Positions 25,113 through 36,143 of a stretch of 64,000 bases of DNA are shown piece after piece; the stretch's first letter is position 1; each line of letters begins with the position of its first letter. The position numbers and the translations under genes are program-made. The notes beneath the pieces were generated by a model. It had not been told where the DNA came from and did no database searches. It saw nothing but the letters and a program-made list of their open reading frames with translations. Source of the stretch: Streptomyces sp. HUAS CB01 (GTDB taxonomy: Bacteria > Actinomycetota > Actinomycetes > Streptomycetales > Streptomycetaceae); contig NZ_CP129137.1 of the NCBI RefSeq assembly GCF_030406905.1, positions 4,174,001 through 4,238,000 on the forward strand, read 5' to 3'.

Positions 25113-25543
25113 GCGGTCGGATGCACGTGCTTCCACACCTTGCGGATTTCATGGACCAGCGCACGTTGTTCCTCGATCCAACCGCGGTCCACTTCCAGGC
25201 TGATTGCCACCCGTGTCGTCTGCTGATCGGCGACCGTGACAGTGATGTGATCCTGGTCCTCTTCCCGGTCCGTGAGCTGGATGCCGATCTCGGCTACTCG
25301 GGCGTGCTCGCGCCACACCGCGTCTCGGCCGGCCTCGACCTCGTCCAGCACGTGCTCCCAGGTAGCGAGCTCGTACGGCTCAACGTAGGTGTGATGGACT
25401 CCGGCCACGAAGTCGTTGTGCACCATCAGCGCGCCGCTGGTGTCCGGAATGCCGGGCGCTCCGGATTCATCGAGTTCAATGGCCACGCTGCCGCCGTACT
25501 TGCCAGTGATCCGAAGCAGAGTAAACCGCTCACGATCTTCCAT
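25103..25543 (-). CDS. DUF5959-like hypothetical protein
   Basis: A 146-residue protein beginning MEDRERFTLLRITGKYGG. The pattern SVAIELDE, a hydrophobic VHNDFVAGVHHTYVE and YELATWEHVLDEVEAG resembles Streptomyces DUF5959 proteins. It ends with Trp/Lys-rich RKVWKHVHPTALR. No catalytic motif is seen. The ATG at 25543 has only a weak GGGG-type ribosome site. Codon use is less GC-extreme than its neighbours, suggesting an accessory gene. The family call is from memory and moderate. Confidence 0.6.
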   Translation of the reverse strand: MEDRERFTLLRITGKYGGSVAIELDESGAPGIPDTSGALMVHNDFVAGVHHTYVEPYELATWEHVLDEVEAGRDAVWREHARVAEIGIQLTDREEDQDHITVTVADQQTTRVAISLEVDRGWIEEQRALVHEIRKVWKHVHPTALR

Positions 25544-25767
25544 GTCCCGCCCCAGAGTGTTCGTTCTCCAGCACTGTTGCCGTGCAGCGTACGGGCGCCG
25601 CGCGCGGCGAGCGGAGCGAGCCGCCTTGATCGAGGCAGAGAAGCCTGTAACAGATGCGGATCGGCTATCCGATGGCCGTGCGTTGGCCCCGCCGGGCGCA
25701 TGCAGAAGGCCCCAGCCGCGCATCGGCAGGGGCCTGCTGCATGGTTCGTCCGCCGACCGGACCCCGG

Positions 25768-26697
25768 TCAGATCGTGCCGAGCTTGATGATCGCGAGCAG
25801 CGCGATCAGCTGGAGCGCCGAGGCGCCCAGGGCCTTCGGCCACGGCAGGTCGTGCGACTTGCTGACCATGGACGTGAACAGCGCGGCCGCCGCCAGCCAG
25901 GTCACCCAGCCCACCACCTGCACCAGCGAGTTCTCGCCGCCCAGGAAGAGCGCGACGAGCAGCCGCGGGGCGTCCGTGAGGGACATGATCAGCATGGAGA
26001 GGCCCACGGTCGGCTGCCATGCCCCGTCGCCGCCGAGCTGCCGGGCCAGGGTGTGGGTGACCGCGCCGAGGACCAGGCCGCCGAGGACGAAGCCGACCCC
26101 GGTGACGATCACGGACGTGAGGGCGCTCGCGAACGGCGCGTTGATCGCCTCGTCGCGCGTCTGGTCGAATCCGAAGATCGCGAGCAGGCCGTAGAGGAAC
26201 GTGACGCTCAGCGCCGGACCCCAGACCGGGTAGTCCCGCATCTGCAGGAAGGTCGGGCCGGGCCGCAGCACGATGCCGCTCAGCAGTTGCTTCCAGTGCA
26301 GGCGCGGGCCGGACGGTACGGGCGCGGCGCCGGCGTGGTACGTGGAGCCGTCGCCGTACGGGTCCTCGCCGACGCTGAACGCCCGGGTGTGGCCGGGGTT
26401 GTCGGCGTACGGGTCGGCGCCGTGTCCGCCGCCCTGCTGGTGCTGCTGGTACGGGTCGCCGAAGTACTCGGGCTCGCCGTGCTGAGCCTGGTGCCCGTGC
26501 CCGTGCCCGTGTCCATGGCCCTGGCCGCCGTGTCCGCCGCCTCTGCGGGGCCACTGCTGCTGCGGGGGGTACGGGGGCGCCGCCTGGCCTCCTCCGGGGC
26601 CGTACGGCTGTCCGTACGGCGACGGGGGCGCCTGCTGCGGTTGTTGTTGCGGGGTGCGGTTGTTGTCCCGGCCGCGTCCGATCCTGAATCCAGCCAC
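25768..26697 (-). CDS. Yip1-domain membrane protein with low-complexity N-terminus
   Basis: A 309-residue protein. Residues 1-135 are disordered and rich in Gln, Pro, Gly, His and Tyr, including (HG)n and PYGQPYGPGGG. The rest has about five helices (LHWKQLLSGIVLRPGPTFLQ, then VTFLYGLLAIFGF, up to LIALLAIIKLGTI), typical of Yip1/DUF1282 proteins in Streptomyces. The GTG at 26697 gives the expected start VAGFRIGRGR. No transport signature is visible; a membrane-organising role is possible but not shown. Confidence 0.78.
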   Translation of the reverse strand: MAGFRIGRGRDNNRTPQQQPQQAPPSPYGQPYGPGGGQAAPPYPPQQQWPRRGGGHGGQGHGHGHGHGHQAQHGEPEYFGDPYQQHQQGGGHGADPYADNPGHTRAFSVGEDPYGDGSTYHAGAAPVPSGPRLHWKQLLSGIVLRPGPTFLQMRDYPVWGPALSVTFLYGLLAIFGFDQTRDEAINAPFASALTSVIVTGVGFVLGGLVLGAVTHTLARQLGGDGAWQPTVGLSMLIMSLTDAPRLLVALFLGGENSLVQVVGWVTWLAAAALFTSMVSKSHDLPWPKALGASALQLIALLAIIKLGTI

Positions 26698-26861
26698 GCA
26701 TTCGAACGTACCCGGTCCCGCTGTGTCCGGTGTCCGGGGCCGGGTAACCGGGGGACCTTTGCGGCCGAGCTGTGACATCCCCTAGGGGGACCCCGGGAGG
26801 TTTTCGGCAGGTCCTCCGCAGGTCTTCGGTGGGTTCGGCGGCCCAGGGAACGCGGGCCCCG

Positions 26862-26936
26862 CACCCGGACTCCGCACACCCGGACTCCGCACACCCGGAC
26901 TCCGCACACCCGGACCCCGCGCACCCGGGATCCGGG
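26862..26936. repeat. 15-bp tandem repeat, five copies
   Basis: Unit CACCCGGACTCCGCA. The first three copies are identical, the fourth has two changes and the fifth is degenerate. It lies between the Yip1-type gene and the lipoprotein gene, in non-coding DNA. Confidence 0.9.
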
Positions 26937-26959
26937 CGGCCCTGGTCCCCGGTGCCGCC

Positions 26960-28108
26960 TCAGCCGAGGAAGACGGAGGTGCTGAAGGTGATCAGGGGCC
27001 GGTCCCGGTTCCCGGCGCCGGGGTGGATCGCGATGACGTCCGCGCTCTCACCCCGGTGAGTCCGGGTCACGATGTCCGCGCGTCCGTCCCCGTCGAAGTC
27101 CGCGCGGCGGAGCAGTTCGGTGACGGGCGAGGTCTCGCCGGCCGGGAGCGGGGGTGCGGGCGGCAGCGGCACGGCCTCGTACGTGTACCGGCCGCCGGGC
27201 CGGCCGGGACCGTCCGGGCCGCCCCGCAGGAGCGTGCCCTTCGCCCCGGCGCCCGGGGCCAGGGGTGCGGTGGAGTGGACGAGGTCGTCGTAGCCGTCGC
27301 CGTCCGCGTCCGGCCGGGGTGCGGGGGCGGCGAGTACGGGGCCCGCCCCCGGGACCGCGGCACCGGCCGCGCGGGGCGCGCCGGTGCGGCGGAAGGGCCC
27401 GCGCAGAAAGCTCATCCGGCCCTCGCTCGCGGTCACCGCGAGGTCCTGCGCGCCGTCGCCGTCGAAGTCTCCGCAGACGGGGTGGTCGGGCCACTCGTTG
27501 CCGTACCGGGCCTGCTCGGGGATCCGCAGGACCACCGCCCTGCCGCTGAGTCCGGACGGGCCGCCGAAGAGCAGTTGCAGCGGGACGGGCGGGCGTCCGG
27601 TGCCGTCGTACGGGGGGTCCGTGGCGACGACGAGGTCGCCGAAGCCGTCCTTGTCGAGGTCGCACGCGGCGGCGGCGTCGAAGGCGGAGGGCAGGGTGCC
27701 GCCGGCGGCGGCGCCGTTGGCGCGCGGGGTCAGGAGCTGGCGTACGGCCGGGGAGACGGGGCCCTGCGCGGCGGAGGCGCCCGCGGGGCCGTCGCCGGTG
27801 CCGTACACGATGCCGATTCCCGCGTCGTCGTCGCGGCCCGCGCCGGGTGCCTTCACCAGGTCGTCGAGGACGAGGTCGCGGTGGCCGTCCCCGTTGAAGT
27901 CCTCCGGGACGCGGCTGCCGTCACCGCGCGGCACCGGGAGCGCCTGGGGTACGGCCTGGCCCGCGAGGGCGCGGGGCTGGGCCGAGCGGGGTGCGGCGGG
28001 ACGGTCGGGTACGGGGCGGGAGGGGGCGACGAGTCCGCAGCCGGCCAGGGGCGCCAGCAGCAGGGCGCCCGCGCCCGTCAGGGCGGCGTTGCGCAGGAGA
28101 CGCAGCAC
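26960..28108 (-). CDS. FG-GAP/VCBS-repeat lipoprotein
   Basis: A 382-residue exported protein. The signal peptide ends in the lipobox LAPLAGC (Cys about residue 24). The mature protein is a beta-propeller of FG-GAP repeats with calcium loops DFNGDGHRDLVLDDL, DLDKDGFGDLVVATD, DFDGDGAQDLAV, DADGDGYDDLV and DFDGDGRADIVTR. Such propellers bind ligands or surfaces outside the cell. The GTG at 28108 has GGAAG upstream. No enzyme domain is attached. Confidence 0.9.
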   Translation of the reverse strand: MLRLLRNAALTGAGALLLAPLAGCGLVAPSRPVPDRPAAPRSAQPRALAGQAVPQALPVPRGDGSRVPEDFNGDGHRDLVLDDLVKAPGAGRDDDAGIGIVYGTGDGPAGASAAQGPVSPAVRQLLTPRANGAAAGGTLPSAFDAAAACDLDKDGFGDLVVATDPPYDGTGRPPVPLQLLFGGPSGLSGRAVVLRIPEQARYGNEWPDHPVCGDFDGDGAQDLAVTASEGRMSFLRGPFRRTGAPRAAGAAVPGAGPVLAAPAPRPDADGDGYDDLVHSTAPLAPGAGAKGTLLRGGPDGPGRPGGRYTYEAVPLPPAPPLPAGETSPVTELLRRADFDGDGRADIVTRTHRGESADVIAIHPGAGNRDRPLITFSTSVFLG

Positions 28109-28290
28109 GAGGGCACCACTTCCGTTCGTCCATCCGGGTCGCCGGAGCCGGGGTGCGGGACCCGGGCCGCATCATCATGCCCCTGTCAGGTGCATCGGCC
28201 AATGGCCGGGCGGGCGGCAGTTCGCCGGAGAGCGGAGGGCCCGGCGCCGCAGCACCGGATACGGCGGGAGATCGGGACCGGAGACGGCGG

Positions 28291-28422
28291 ACCACGGCGC
28301 CCGGGAGGACGGACCACGGCGCCCGTGAGGACGGAACACGGCGCCCGGGAGGACGGAACACGGTGCCGGGGAGGACGAGACGCGGCGCCCGGGACCGCGG
28401 ACCGCGGCGCCGGGGACGCGGG
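28291..28422. repeat. 22-bp tandem repeat, six copies
   Basis: Units start at 28291, 28313, 28335, 28357, 28379 and 28401, core ACGGCGCCCGGGAGGACGG. The first three are nearly identical and the rest drift. Non-coding. Confidence 0.88.
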
Positions 28423-28461
28423 ACATCCCAGGGGCGACGGAACACGCGCCCGGGACGACAG

Positions 28462-28500
28462 AAGCGGCCGGTCCTGCCCCCGAGGCAGATCCGGCCGCTT
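28462..28500 (-). terminator. Terminator of the Fe-S reductase gene
   Basis: Outer arms AAGCGGCCGG / CCGGCCGCTT with an inner CCTGCC/GGCAG stem, 22 bases past the stop at 28522. Confidence 0.8.
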
Positions 28501-28521
28501 GCTGCTCGTCCTTGCAGACGA

Positions 28522-30834
28522 CTACTTCACTGGCTCCGGTTCCGGGTCCGGCGAGTCCGCCGGCGCCGTGTCGTCCGCGTCGCCGTCGTCGCCGTCGTCG
28601 CCCGGCTCCGCCGGGGTCTTCACCGAGTCCAGCAGCAGCTGGGCCACGTCCACGACCTGGAGGGACTCCTTGGCCTTGCCCTCGCCCTTCTTGCCGTTGA
28701 CCGAGTCGGAGAGCATGACCAGGCAGAACGGGCAGGCGGTGGAGACGATGTCCGGGTTGAGGGACAGGGCCTCGTCGACGCGCTCGGTGTTGATGCGCTT
28801 GCCGATCCGCTCCTCCATCCACATGCGCGCGCCGCCGGCGCCGCAGCAGAAGCCGCGCTCCTTGTGGCGGTGCATCTCCTGCTGGCGCAGGCCGGGCACC
28901 TTGTCCATGATCTCGCGCGGCGGCGTGTAGACCTTGTTGTGGCGGCCGAGGTAGCAGGGGTCGTGGTACGTGATCAGGCCCTCGACCGGGGTCACCGGGA
29001 TCAGCTTGCCCTCGTCGATGAGGTGCTGGAGCAGCTGCGTGTGGTGGATGACCTCGAACTCGCCGCCGAGCTGCGGGTACTCGTTGGCGATGGTGTTGAA
29101 GCAGTGCGGGCAGGTGGCGACGATCTTCTTGGCGGCCTTCGGCTTCTTCGTGGACTCGTCCACCTCCCCGTCCTCGTCGAGGGACTCGCCGAACGCCATG
29201 TTCAGCATGGCCACGTTCTCCTGGCCGAGCTGCTGGAACAGCGGCTCGTTGCCGAGGCGGCGGGCGGAGTCACCGGTGCACTTCTCGTCGCCGCCCATGA
29301 TGGCGAACTTGACGCCCGCCATGTGCAGCAGCTCGGCGAAGGCCTTGGTGGTCTTCTTGGCCCGGTCCTCGAGGGCGCCGGCGCAGCCGACCCAGTAGAG
29401 GTAGTCGACCTCGGTGAGGTCCTCGACGTCCTTGCCGACGATCGGGACCTCGAAGTCGACCTCCTTGGTCCACTCGACACGCTGCTTCTTGGCCAGGCCC
29501 CAGGGGTTGCCCTTCTTCTCCAGGTTCTTGAGCATCGTGCCCGCCTCGGACGGGAACGAGGACTCGATCATCACCTGGTAGCGGCGCATGTCGACGATGT
29601 GGTCGATGTGCTCGATGTCGACCGGGCACTGCTCCACGCACGCACCGCAGGTGGTGCAGGACCACAGCACGTCCGGGTCGATGACGCCGTTCTCCTCGGC
29701 GGTGCCGATCAGCGGGCGCTCGGCCTCGGCCAGCGCGGCGGCCGGGACGTCCTTCAGCTGCTCCTCGGACGCCTTCTCCTCGCCCTCCATGCTCTTGCCG
29801 CCGCCGGCCAGCAGGTACGGGGCCTTGGCGTGCGCGTGGTCGCGCAGCGACATGATCAGCAGTTTCGGGGAGAGCGGCTTCCCGGTGTTCCAGGCGGGGC
29901 ACTGCGACTGGCAGCGGCCGCACTCGGTGCAGGTGGAGAAGTCGAGGATGCCCTTCCAGGAGAACTGCTCGACCTGGGAGACGCCGAAGACGTCGTCCTC
30001 GCCCGGGTCCTCGAAGTCGATCTCCTTGCCGCCGCTCGTCATCGGCTGCAGGGCGCCCAGCGCGGTCTCGCCGGTGGCGTTGCGCTTGAACCAGATGTTC
30101 GGGAAGCCCAGGAAGCGGTGCCAGGCCACACCCATGTTGGTGTTCAGCGACACCGTGATCATCCAGATCAGCGACGTGCCGATCTTGATCATGGCGGTGA
30201 AGTAGATCAGCGTCTGGAGCGTGGGGACGCTCAGTCCGTCGAAGGCCAGGACCAGCGGGTACGAGACGAAGTACGCGGCCTCGTAGTGGTCCACGTGGTG
30301 GATCGCGCCCTCCAGTCCGCGCAGGGCGAGGATCGCGAGGCCGATGGTCAGGATGACGTACTCGACGAAGTACGCCTGCCAGGCCTTGGAGCCGGCGAAG
30401 CGCGACTTGCGGCCGGCGCGGGACGGCAGGTTGAGCAGCCGGATCGCGATCAGCACGAGGATGCCGACGACGGTCATCAGGCCGATGAACTCGATGTACA
30501 TCTCGAAGGGCAGGAAGCCGCCCAGGATCGGCAGGGTCCAGTCGGCCTTGAACAGCTGGCCGTACGCCTGTGCGAGCGTCGGCGGCAGTGTGAGGAAGCC
30601 GATCGCGACGAACCAGTGGGCGAAGCCCACGATCCCCCAGCGGTTCATCCGGGTGTGGCCGAGGAACTCCTTGACCAGGGTGACCGTGCGGGCCTTGGGG
30701 TTGTCGGTACGGCTGCCCGCAGGCACGGGCTGACCGAGCTTCACGAACCGGTAGATCTGCGCGACGGCTCGGGCGATGAGCGCAACGCCGACCACGGTCA
30801 GGACCAGCGACACGATGATCGCGGCGAGTTGCAT
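28522..30834 (-). CDS. EtfD-like membrane (Fe-S) oxidoreductase
   Basis: A 770-residue protein. The N-terminal 250 residues hold about five helices with a DsrM/NarI-like b-type cytochrome pattern. Two 4Fe-4S motifs follow (CTECGRCQSQCP and CTTCGACVEQCP), then two CCG/heterodisulfide-reductase domains with WVGCAGA and FCCGAGGARMWMEE. The acidic tail is low-complexity. The architecture matches mycobacterial EtfD (Rv0338c), which carries electrons from the ETF flavoprotein of fatty-acid oxidation to the membrane quinone pool. The ATG at 30834 has GAGGAG upstream. Monocistronic. The role is by family analogy. Confidence 0.85.
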   Translation of the reverse strand: MQLAAIIVSLVLTVVGVALIARAVAQIYRFVKLGQPVPAGSRTDNPKARTVTLVKEFLGHTRMNRWGIVGFAHWFVAIGFLTLPPTLAQAYGQLFKADWTLPILGGFLPFEMYIEFIGLMTVVGILVLIAIRLLNLPSRAGRKSRFAGSKAWQAYFVEYVILTIGLAILALRGLEGAIHHVDHYEAAYFVSYPLVLAFDGLSVPTLQTLIYFTAMIKIGTSLIWMITVSLNTNMGVAWHRFLGFPNIWFKRNATGETALGALQPMTSGGKEIDFEDPGEDDVFGVSQVEQFSWKGILDFSTCTECGRCQSQCPAWNTGKPLSPKLLIMSLRDHAHAKAPYLLAGGGKSMEGEEKASEEQLKDVPAAALAEAERPLIGTAEENGVIDPDVLWSCTTCGACVEQCPVDIEHIDHIVDMRRYQVMIESSFPSEAGTMLKNLEKKGNPWGLAKKQRVEWTKEVDFEVPIVGKDVEDLTEVDYLYWVGCAGALEDRAKKTTKAFAELLHMAGVKFAIMGGDEKCTGDSARRLGNEPLFQQLGQENVAMLNMAFGESLDEDGEVDESTKKPKAAKKIVATCPHCFNTIANEYPQLGGEFEVIHHTQLLQHLIDEGKLIPVTPVEGLITYHDPCYLGRHNKVYTPPREIMDKVPGLRQQEMHRHKERGFCCGAGGARMWMEERIGKRINTERVDEALSLNPDIVSTACPFCLVMLSDSVNGKKGEGKAKESLQVVDVAQLLLDSVKTPAEPGDDGDDGDADDTAPADSPDPEPEPVK

Positions 30835-30878
30835 TTGGGGGCTCCTCGGGCCTGCGAGGGTGGGGAATCGGCACTTAC

Positions 30879-30892
30879 TAAGCGGTAACTTA
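30879..30892. promoter_or_regulatory. Palindromic element in the EtfD-like promoter
   Basis: TAAGCGGTAACTTA (TAAG-N6-CTTA) inside an AT-rich 24-base patch, about 45 bases upstream of the ATG. Candidate promoter/operator overlap. Confidence 0.45.
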
Positions 30893-30917
30893 ATCAGTCC
30901 GTGCCGAGCGTACCCAG

Positions 30918-31439
30918 TTATTCCGTCGCACTGTAGCCAGGCAGGCGGTGATCTGCGTCGCTCAGGGCACCCTGAGTGCGGGGCGGGAGCAGGGCCGGGA
31001 GCGTGCGCACCAGGACGGCCAGATCCAGCCCGATCCAATGGTGCTCCACGTAGTGCTGGTCGAGCAGCTCCGGTTCGTCCCAGGGGAGCGGCGAGCGCCT
31101 GCGCAGCTGGGCGGGGCCGGTGAGTCCGGGCCGCACGGTCTGCCGCCAGGGGGCGGCGGCGCGGGGGTTCTCCGGGGCCAGGGCCGCGGGGCCGACCAGG
31201 GACATCTCGCCGGTGACGACATGGGGCAGCCGGGAGAGCAGGTCCAGCCGCGCGCGGCGGGTGCGCAGCGAGCGGACCGTGAAGGGGTATCCGTGGAGGC
31301 CCGCCCTGAGTTCCCGTGCGACGATCCCGCCGGGCGGGCGCCGGAGGGCGAGGGAGCAGGCCGCGGCGGCCAGCAACGGCGCCGCGAGGACCAGCAGGAA
31401 GGTCCCGAGGGTCAGATCGAGGAGGCGCTTGGGGTCCAT
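30918..31439 (-). CDS. Bacterial sugar transferase (WcaJ/priming GT type), short
   Basis: A 173-residue protein. One helix lies near the N-terminus (KRLLDLTLGTFLLVLAAPLL). The catalytic-domain signatures VTGEMSLVGPAAL and QTVRPGLTGPAQLR follow. These enzymes move a sugar-1-phosphate onto undecaprenyl phosphate to begin polysaccharide synthesis. The protein is shorter than usual, with the middle region reduced, and no glycan genes are nearby, so activity is uncertain. The ATG at 31439 has GGAGGGG eight bases before it. A GPAG-rich extension from an ATG at 31529 is unlikely because it lacks a ribosome site. Confidence 0.78.
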   Translation of the reverse strand: MDPKRLLDLTLGTFLLVLAAPLLAAAACSLALRRPPGGIVARELRAGLHGYPFTVRSLRTRRARLDLLSRLPHVVTGEMSLVGPAALAPENPRAAAPWRQTVRPGLTGPAQLRRRSPLPWDEPELLDQHYVEHHWIGLDLAVLVRTLPALLPPRTQGALSDADHRLPGYSATE

Positions 31440-31713
31440 CGGACCCCTCCGTGACACCGGCCCCGCCGGTCCCGCCGGCCCTGCCGGAGGCGGTGATCCC
31501 GCTGATCCCGCTGGTCCCGCCGATCGCATCGACTGTACGGGGCGCAAGGCACTCACCTGACCGTTCTGTCGTTTCTCAGTCGATTCCTGGTGGTTTCTGT
31601 CCAGTCGGACGCGTCTATGAACCTTTCGCGTGCTTTGCAGAACGATGGCACGGTGGGCGCGGGGGTGTGTGCAGGCCGCGCCGGGTGGGCAGGCGAAGGG
31701 GGGCCGCACCATA

Positions 31714-31734
31714 GTTGAGTCGACAGGACTCAGG
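31714..31734. promoter_or_regulatory. HAIR operator 1 upstream of dnaK
   Basis: GTTGAGT-N7-ACTCAGG, 12 of 14 positions of the HspR consensus CTTGAGT-N7-ACTCAAG. Directly upstream of the putative -35 element. Confidence 0.75.
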
Positions 31735-31738
31735 TCTG

Positions 31739-33654
<1,916 letters not shown>

Positions 33655-33655
<1 letters not shown>

Positions 33656-34317
33656 TGACGGAGGAGACCCCGGGTTTCGAGGAGAAGCCCGACGTCCCCT
33701 CCGGCGCCACTCCCGATGACGCGGCGCAGGCCGCCGCCCCCTCCGAGGAGGGGGCGGCCCAGGCCGGGGACGCAGCACAGACGGCCCGTACGGCTGCCGA
33801 CGCGGGCCTGACGGCCCAGCTGGACCAGGTCCGGACCGCGCTCAACGAGCGCACGCTGGACCTGCAGCGGCTGCAGGCCGAGTACCAGAACTACCGCCGT
33901 CGGGTGGAGCGGGACCGGATCACGGTCAAGGAGATCGCGGTGGCGCAGCTCCTGACCGAGCTCCTGCCCGTCCTCGACGACATCGGCCGGGCCCGTGAGC
34001 ACGGCGAACTGGTCGGCGGCTTCAAGTCGGTGGCGGAATCGCTGGAGACCGTCGCCGCCAAGATGGGGCTGCAGCAGTTCGGCAAGGAGGGCGAGTCCTT
34101 CGACCCGACGGTCCACGAGGCCCTGATGCACAGCTACGCGCCGGACGTCACCGAGACGACCTGTGTGGCGATCCTGCAGCCGGGCTACCGGATCGGCGAG
34201 CGCACCATCCGGCCCGCGCGGGTCGCGGTGGCCGAGCCGCAGCCGGGGGCCCAGCCCAAGGAGCAGGCGGCGGAGCAGGCGACGGACGAGGAGAGCGGTG
34301 GCCCGGACGAGGGCTGA
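33655..34317 (+). CDS. grpE: Nucleotide exchange factor GrpE
   Basis: A 220-residue cofactor that releases ADP from DnaK. An acidic Ala-rich N-terminus (about 55 residues) precedes a long coiled coil (ERTLDLQRLQAEYQNYRRRV) and the C-terminal beta domain with LETVAAKMGLQQFGKEGESF and VAILQPGYRIGERTIRPARV. Starts within the dnaK stop codon (TGATG), so translation is coupled. Slightly extended at the C-terminus compared with E. coli GrpE. Confidence 0.97.
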
Positions 34318-34350
34318 CGCAGACGGCAGGCACCGGAAGGAGGGACGTCG

Positions 34351-35529
34351 ATGAGCACGAAGGACTTCGTCGAGAAGGACTACTACAAGGTTCTCGGCGT
34401 CCCCAAGGACGCCACCGACGCCGAGATCAAGAAGGCGTACCGGAAGCTCGCGCGCGAGAACCACCCGGACGCCAACAAGGGCGACGCGAAGGCCGAGGAG
34501 CGCTTCAAGGAGATCTCCGAGGCCAACGACGTACTCGGCGACCCCAAGCGGCGCAAGGAGTACGACGAGGCGCGGGCCCTCTTCGGCAACGGTGGCTTCC
34601 GGGCCGGACCCGGCGCCGGAGGAACGTTCAACTTCGACCTGGGCGACCTCTTCGGGGGCGCCCAGGCCGGGGGCGGCGGCGGTGCCGGCGGCTTCGGCGG
34701 CGGACTCGGGGACGTCTTCGGCGGCCTGTTCAACCGCGGGGCCGGCACCGGCCCCCGCACGCAGCCGCGCCGCGGCCAGGACATCGAGTCCGAGGTGACG
34801 CTCAGCTTCACCGAGGCGGTGGACGGGGCCACGGTCCCGCTGCGGATGTCCAGCCAGCAGCCCTGCAAGGCCTGTTCGGGCACCGGCGACAAGAACGGCA
34901 CGCCCCGGGTGTGCCCGACCTGCGTCGGCACCGGCCAGGTCTCGCGTGGCGGCAGCGGGTCCTTCTCGCTGACCGACCCGTGCGTGGACTGCAAGGGCCG
35001 CGGGCTGATCGCCGAGAACCCCTGCGAGGTCTGCCACGGCAGCGGCCGCGCCAAGTCGTCCCGGACCATGCAGGTCCGCATCCCGGCCGGGGTGAGCGAC
35101 GGCCAGCGGATCCGGCTGCGCGGCAAGGGCGCGCCGGGCGAGCGCGGCGGACCGGCCGGCGACCTGTACGTGGTGGTCCACGTCGGTGAGCACCCGGTCT
35201 TCGGGCGCAAGGACGACAACCTCACCGTCACGGTGCCGGTCTCCTTCACGGAGGCCGCGCTCGGCGGCGAGGTGAAGGTCCCGACGCTCGGCGGGCCCCC
35301 GGTCACCCTGAAACTGCCCGCGGGTACGCCGAACGGCCGTACGATGCGGGCCCGCGGCAAGGGCGCCGTACGCAAGGACGGCACCCGGGGCGATCTGCTG
35401 GTCACCGTGGAGGTCGCGGTGCCCACGGAGCTCGGCGACGAGGCCCGTGAGGCACTGGAGGCGTACCGCAAGGCGACTGAGGGCCACGACCCGCGGGCAG
35501 AACTGTTCCAGGCTGCGAAGGGAGCATGA
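34351..35529 (+). CDS. dnaJ: Chaperone DnaJ (Hsp40)
   Basis: A 392-residue co-chaperone that stimulates DnaK ATPase. The J-domain (about residues 10-75) carries the HPD motif in ARENHPDANKG. A Gly/Phe-rich region (about 85-135) follows. Four CxxCxGxG zinc repeats are present: CKACSGTG, CPTCVGTG, CVDCKGRG and CEVCHGSG. Substrate domains come last. All canonical elements are there. Third gene of the operon, 33 bases after grpE with GGAAGGAGG before the ATG. Confidence 0.98.
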   Translation: MSTKDFVEKDYYKVLGVPKDATDAEIKKAYRKLARENHPDANKGDAKAEERFKEISEANDVLGDPKRRKEYDEARALFGNGGFRAGPGAGGTFNFDLGDLFGGAQAGGGGGAGGFGGGLGDVFGGLFNRGAGTGPRTQPRRGQDIESEVTLSFTEAVDGATVPLRMSSQQPCKACSGTGDKNGTPRVCPTCVGTGQVSRGGSGSFSLTDPCVDCKGRGLIAENPCEVCHGSGRAKSSRTMQVRIPAGVSDGQRIRLRGKGAPGERGGPAGDLYVVVHVGEHPVFGRKDDNLTVTVPVSFTEAALGGEVKVPTLGGPPVTLKLPAGTPNGRTMRARGKGAVRKDGTRGDLLVTVEVAVPTELGDEAREALEAYRKATEGHDPRAELFQAAKGA

Positions 35530-35533
35530 CGCG

Positions 35534-35995
35534 ATGGACGGCCGACGTCGACAGCCCGGATTCGGTGGCCGGGCGTATGAACTGACCGAAGAGACGCCGG
35601 TGTACGTCATCTCGGTGGCGGCCCAGCTGTCCGGACTGCATCCGCAGACCCTTCGGCAGTACGACCGCCTCGGCCTCGTCTCCCCGGACCGTACGGCCGG
35701 GCGCGGCAGGCGGTACTCGGCCCGGGACATCGAACTGCTCCGCCAGGTCCAGTCCCTGTCCCAGGACGAGGGCATCAACCTGGCCGGCATCAAGCGCATC
35801 ATCGAGCTGGAGAACCAGGTGGCGGCGCTGCAGGCCAAGGTCGCGGAGCTGTCCGCGGCGGTCGAGGGCGCGGCGCTGGCGATGCAGCAGCGCGAGGCCC
35901 AGGTGCACGCCTCGTACCGGCGCGACCTGGTGCCCTATCAGGACGTGCAGCAGACGAGTGCGCTGGTGGTGTGGCGGCCCAAGCGGGACGGCTGA
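35534..35995 (+). CDS. hspR: Heat-shock repressor HspR (MerR family)
   Basis: A 153-residue autoregulatory repressor of dnaK and clpB. The MerR-type HTH is YVISVAAQLSGLHPQTLRQY followed by DRLGLVSPDR (about residues 24-55). The dimer coiled coil is IIELENQVAALQAKVAELSA. A basic C-terminus (VVWRPKRDG) completes it. The ATG at 35534 lies 5 bases after the dnaJ stop, and the dnaJ end supplies GGGAG. It binds the HAIR sites seen at 31714, 31766 and 38818. Confidence 0.97.
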   Translation: MDGRRRQPGFGGRAYELTEETPVYVISVAAQLSGLHPQTLRQYDRLGLVSPDRTAGRGRRYSARDIELLRQVQSLSQDEGINLAGIKRIIELENQVAALQAKVAELSAAVEGAALAMQQREAQVHASYRRDLVPYQDVQQTSALVVWRPKRDG

Positions 35996-36030
35996 GCGTC
36001 TCCGCCGGGCCGTGGCGCACGGAAGGCGGT

Positions 36031-36064
36031 GAGGGGCCGGGAGGTGTGGACCTCCCGGCCCCTC
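36031..36064 (+). terminator. Terminator of the dnaK operon
   Basis: Perfect 15-bp arms GAGGGGCCGGGAGGT / ACCTCCCGGCCCCTC with a 4-base loop, 36 bases after the hspR stop. Confidence 0.9.
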
Positions 36065-36143
36065 CGTCGTGTGCGGTGGGGTCGTGCCGCGAAGGGCACG
36101 GTGCCGGCGGCGCCGACGTCCCGCCGGCCCCGCCGGGGGCCGG

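Larger units (their letters stand above)
28109..28521. other. Intergenic region with repeats and terminator
   Basis: 413 bases without a recognised gene. Contains the 22-bp repeat array (28291-28422) and the terminator of the Fe-S reductase gene. Confidence 0.6.

Noticed and set aside
26862..26936. CRISPR-like array
   Set aside because: The units are contiguous without unique spacers, so this is a simple tandem repeat; no cas genes are present. The same holds for the arrays at 5041 and 28291.
31440..31529. GPAG-rich N-terminal extension of the sugar transferase
   Set aside because: The ATG at 31529 has no ribosome site, whereas the ATG at 31439 has GGAGGGG and starts at the domain.
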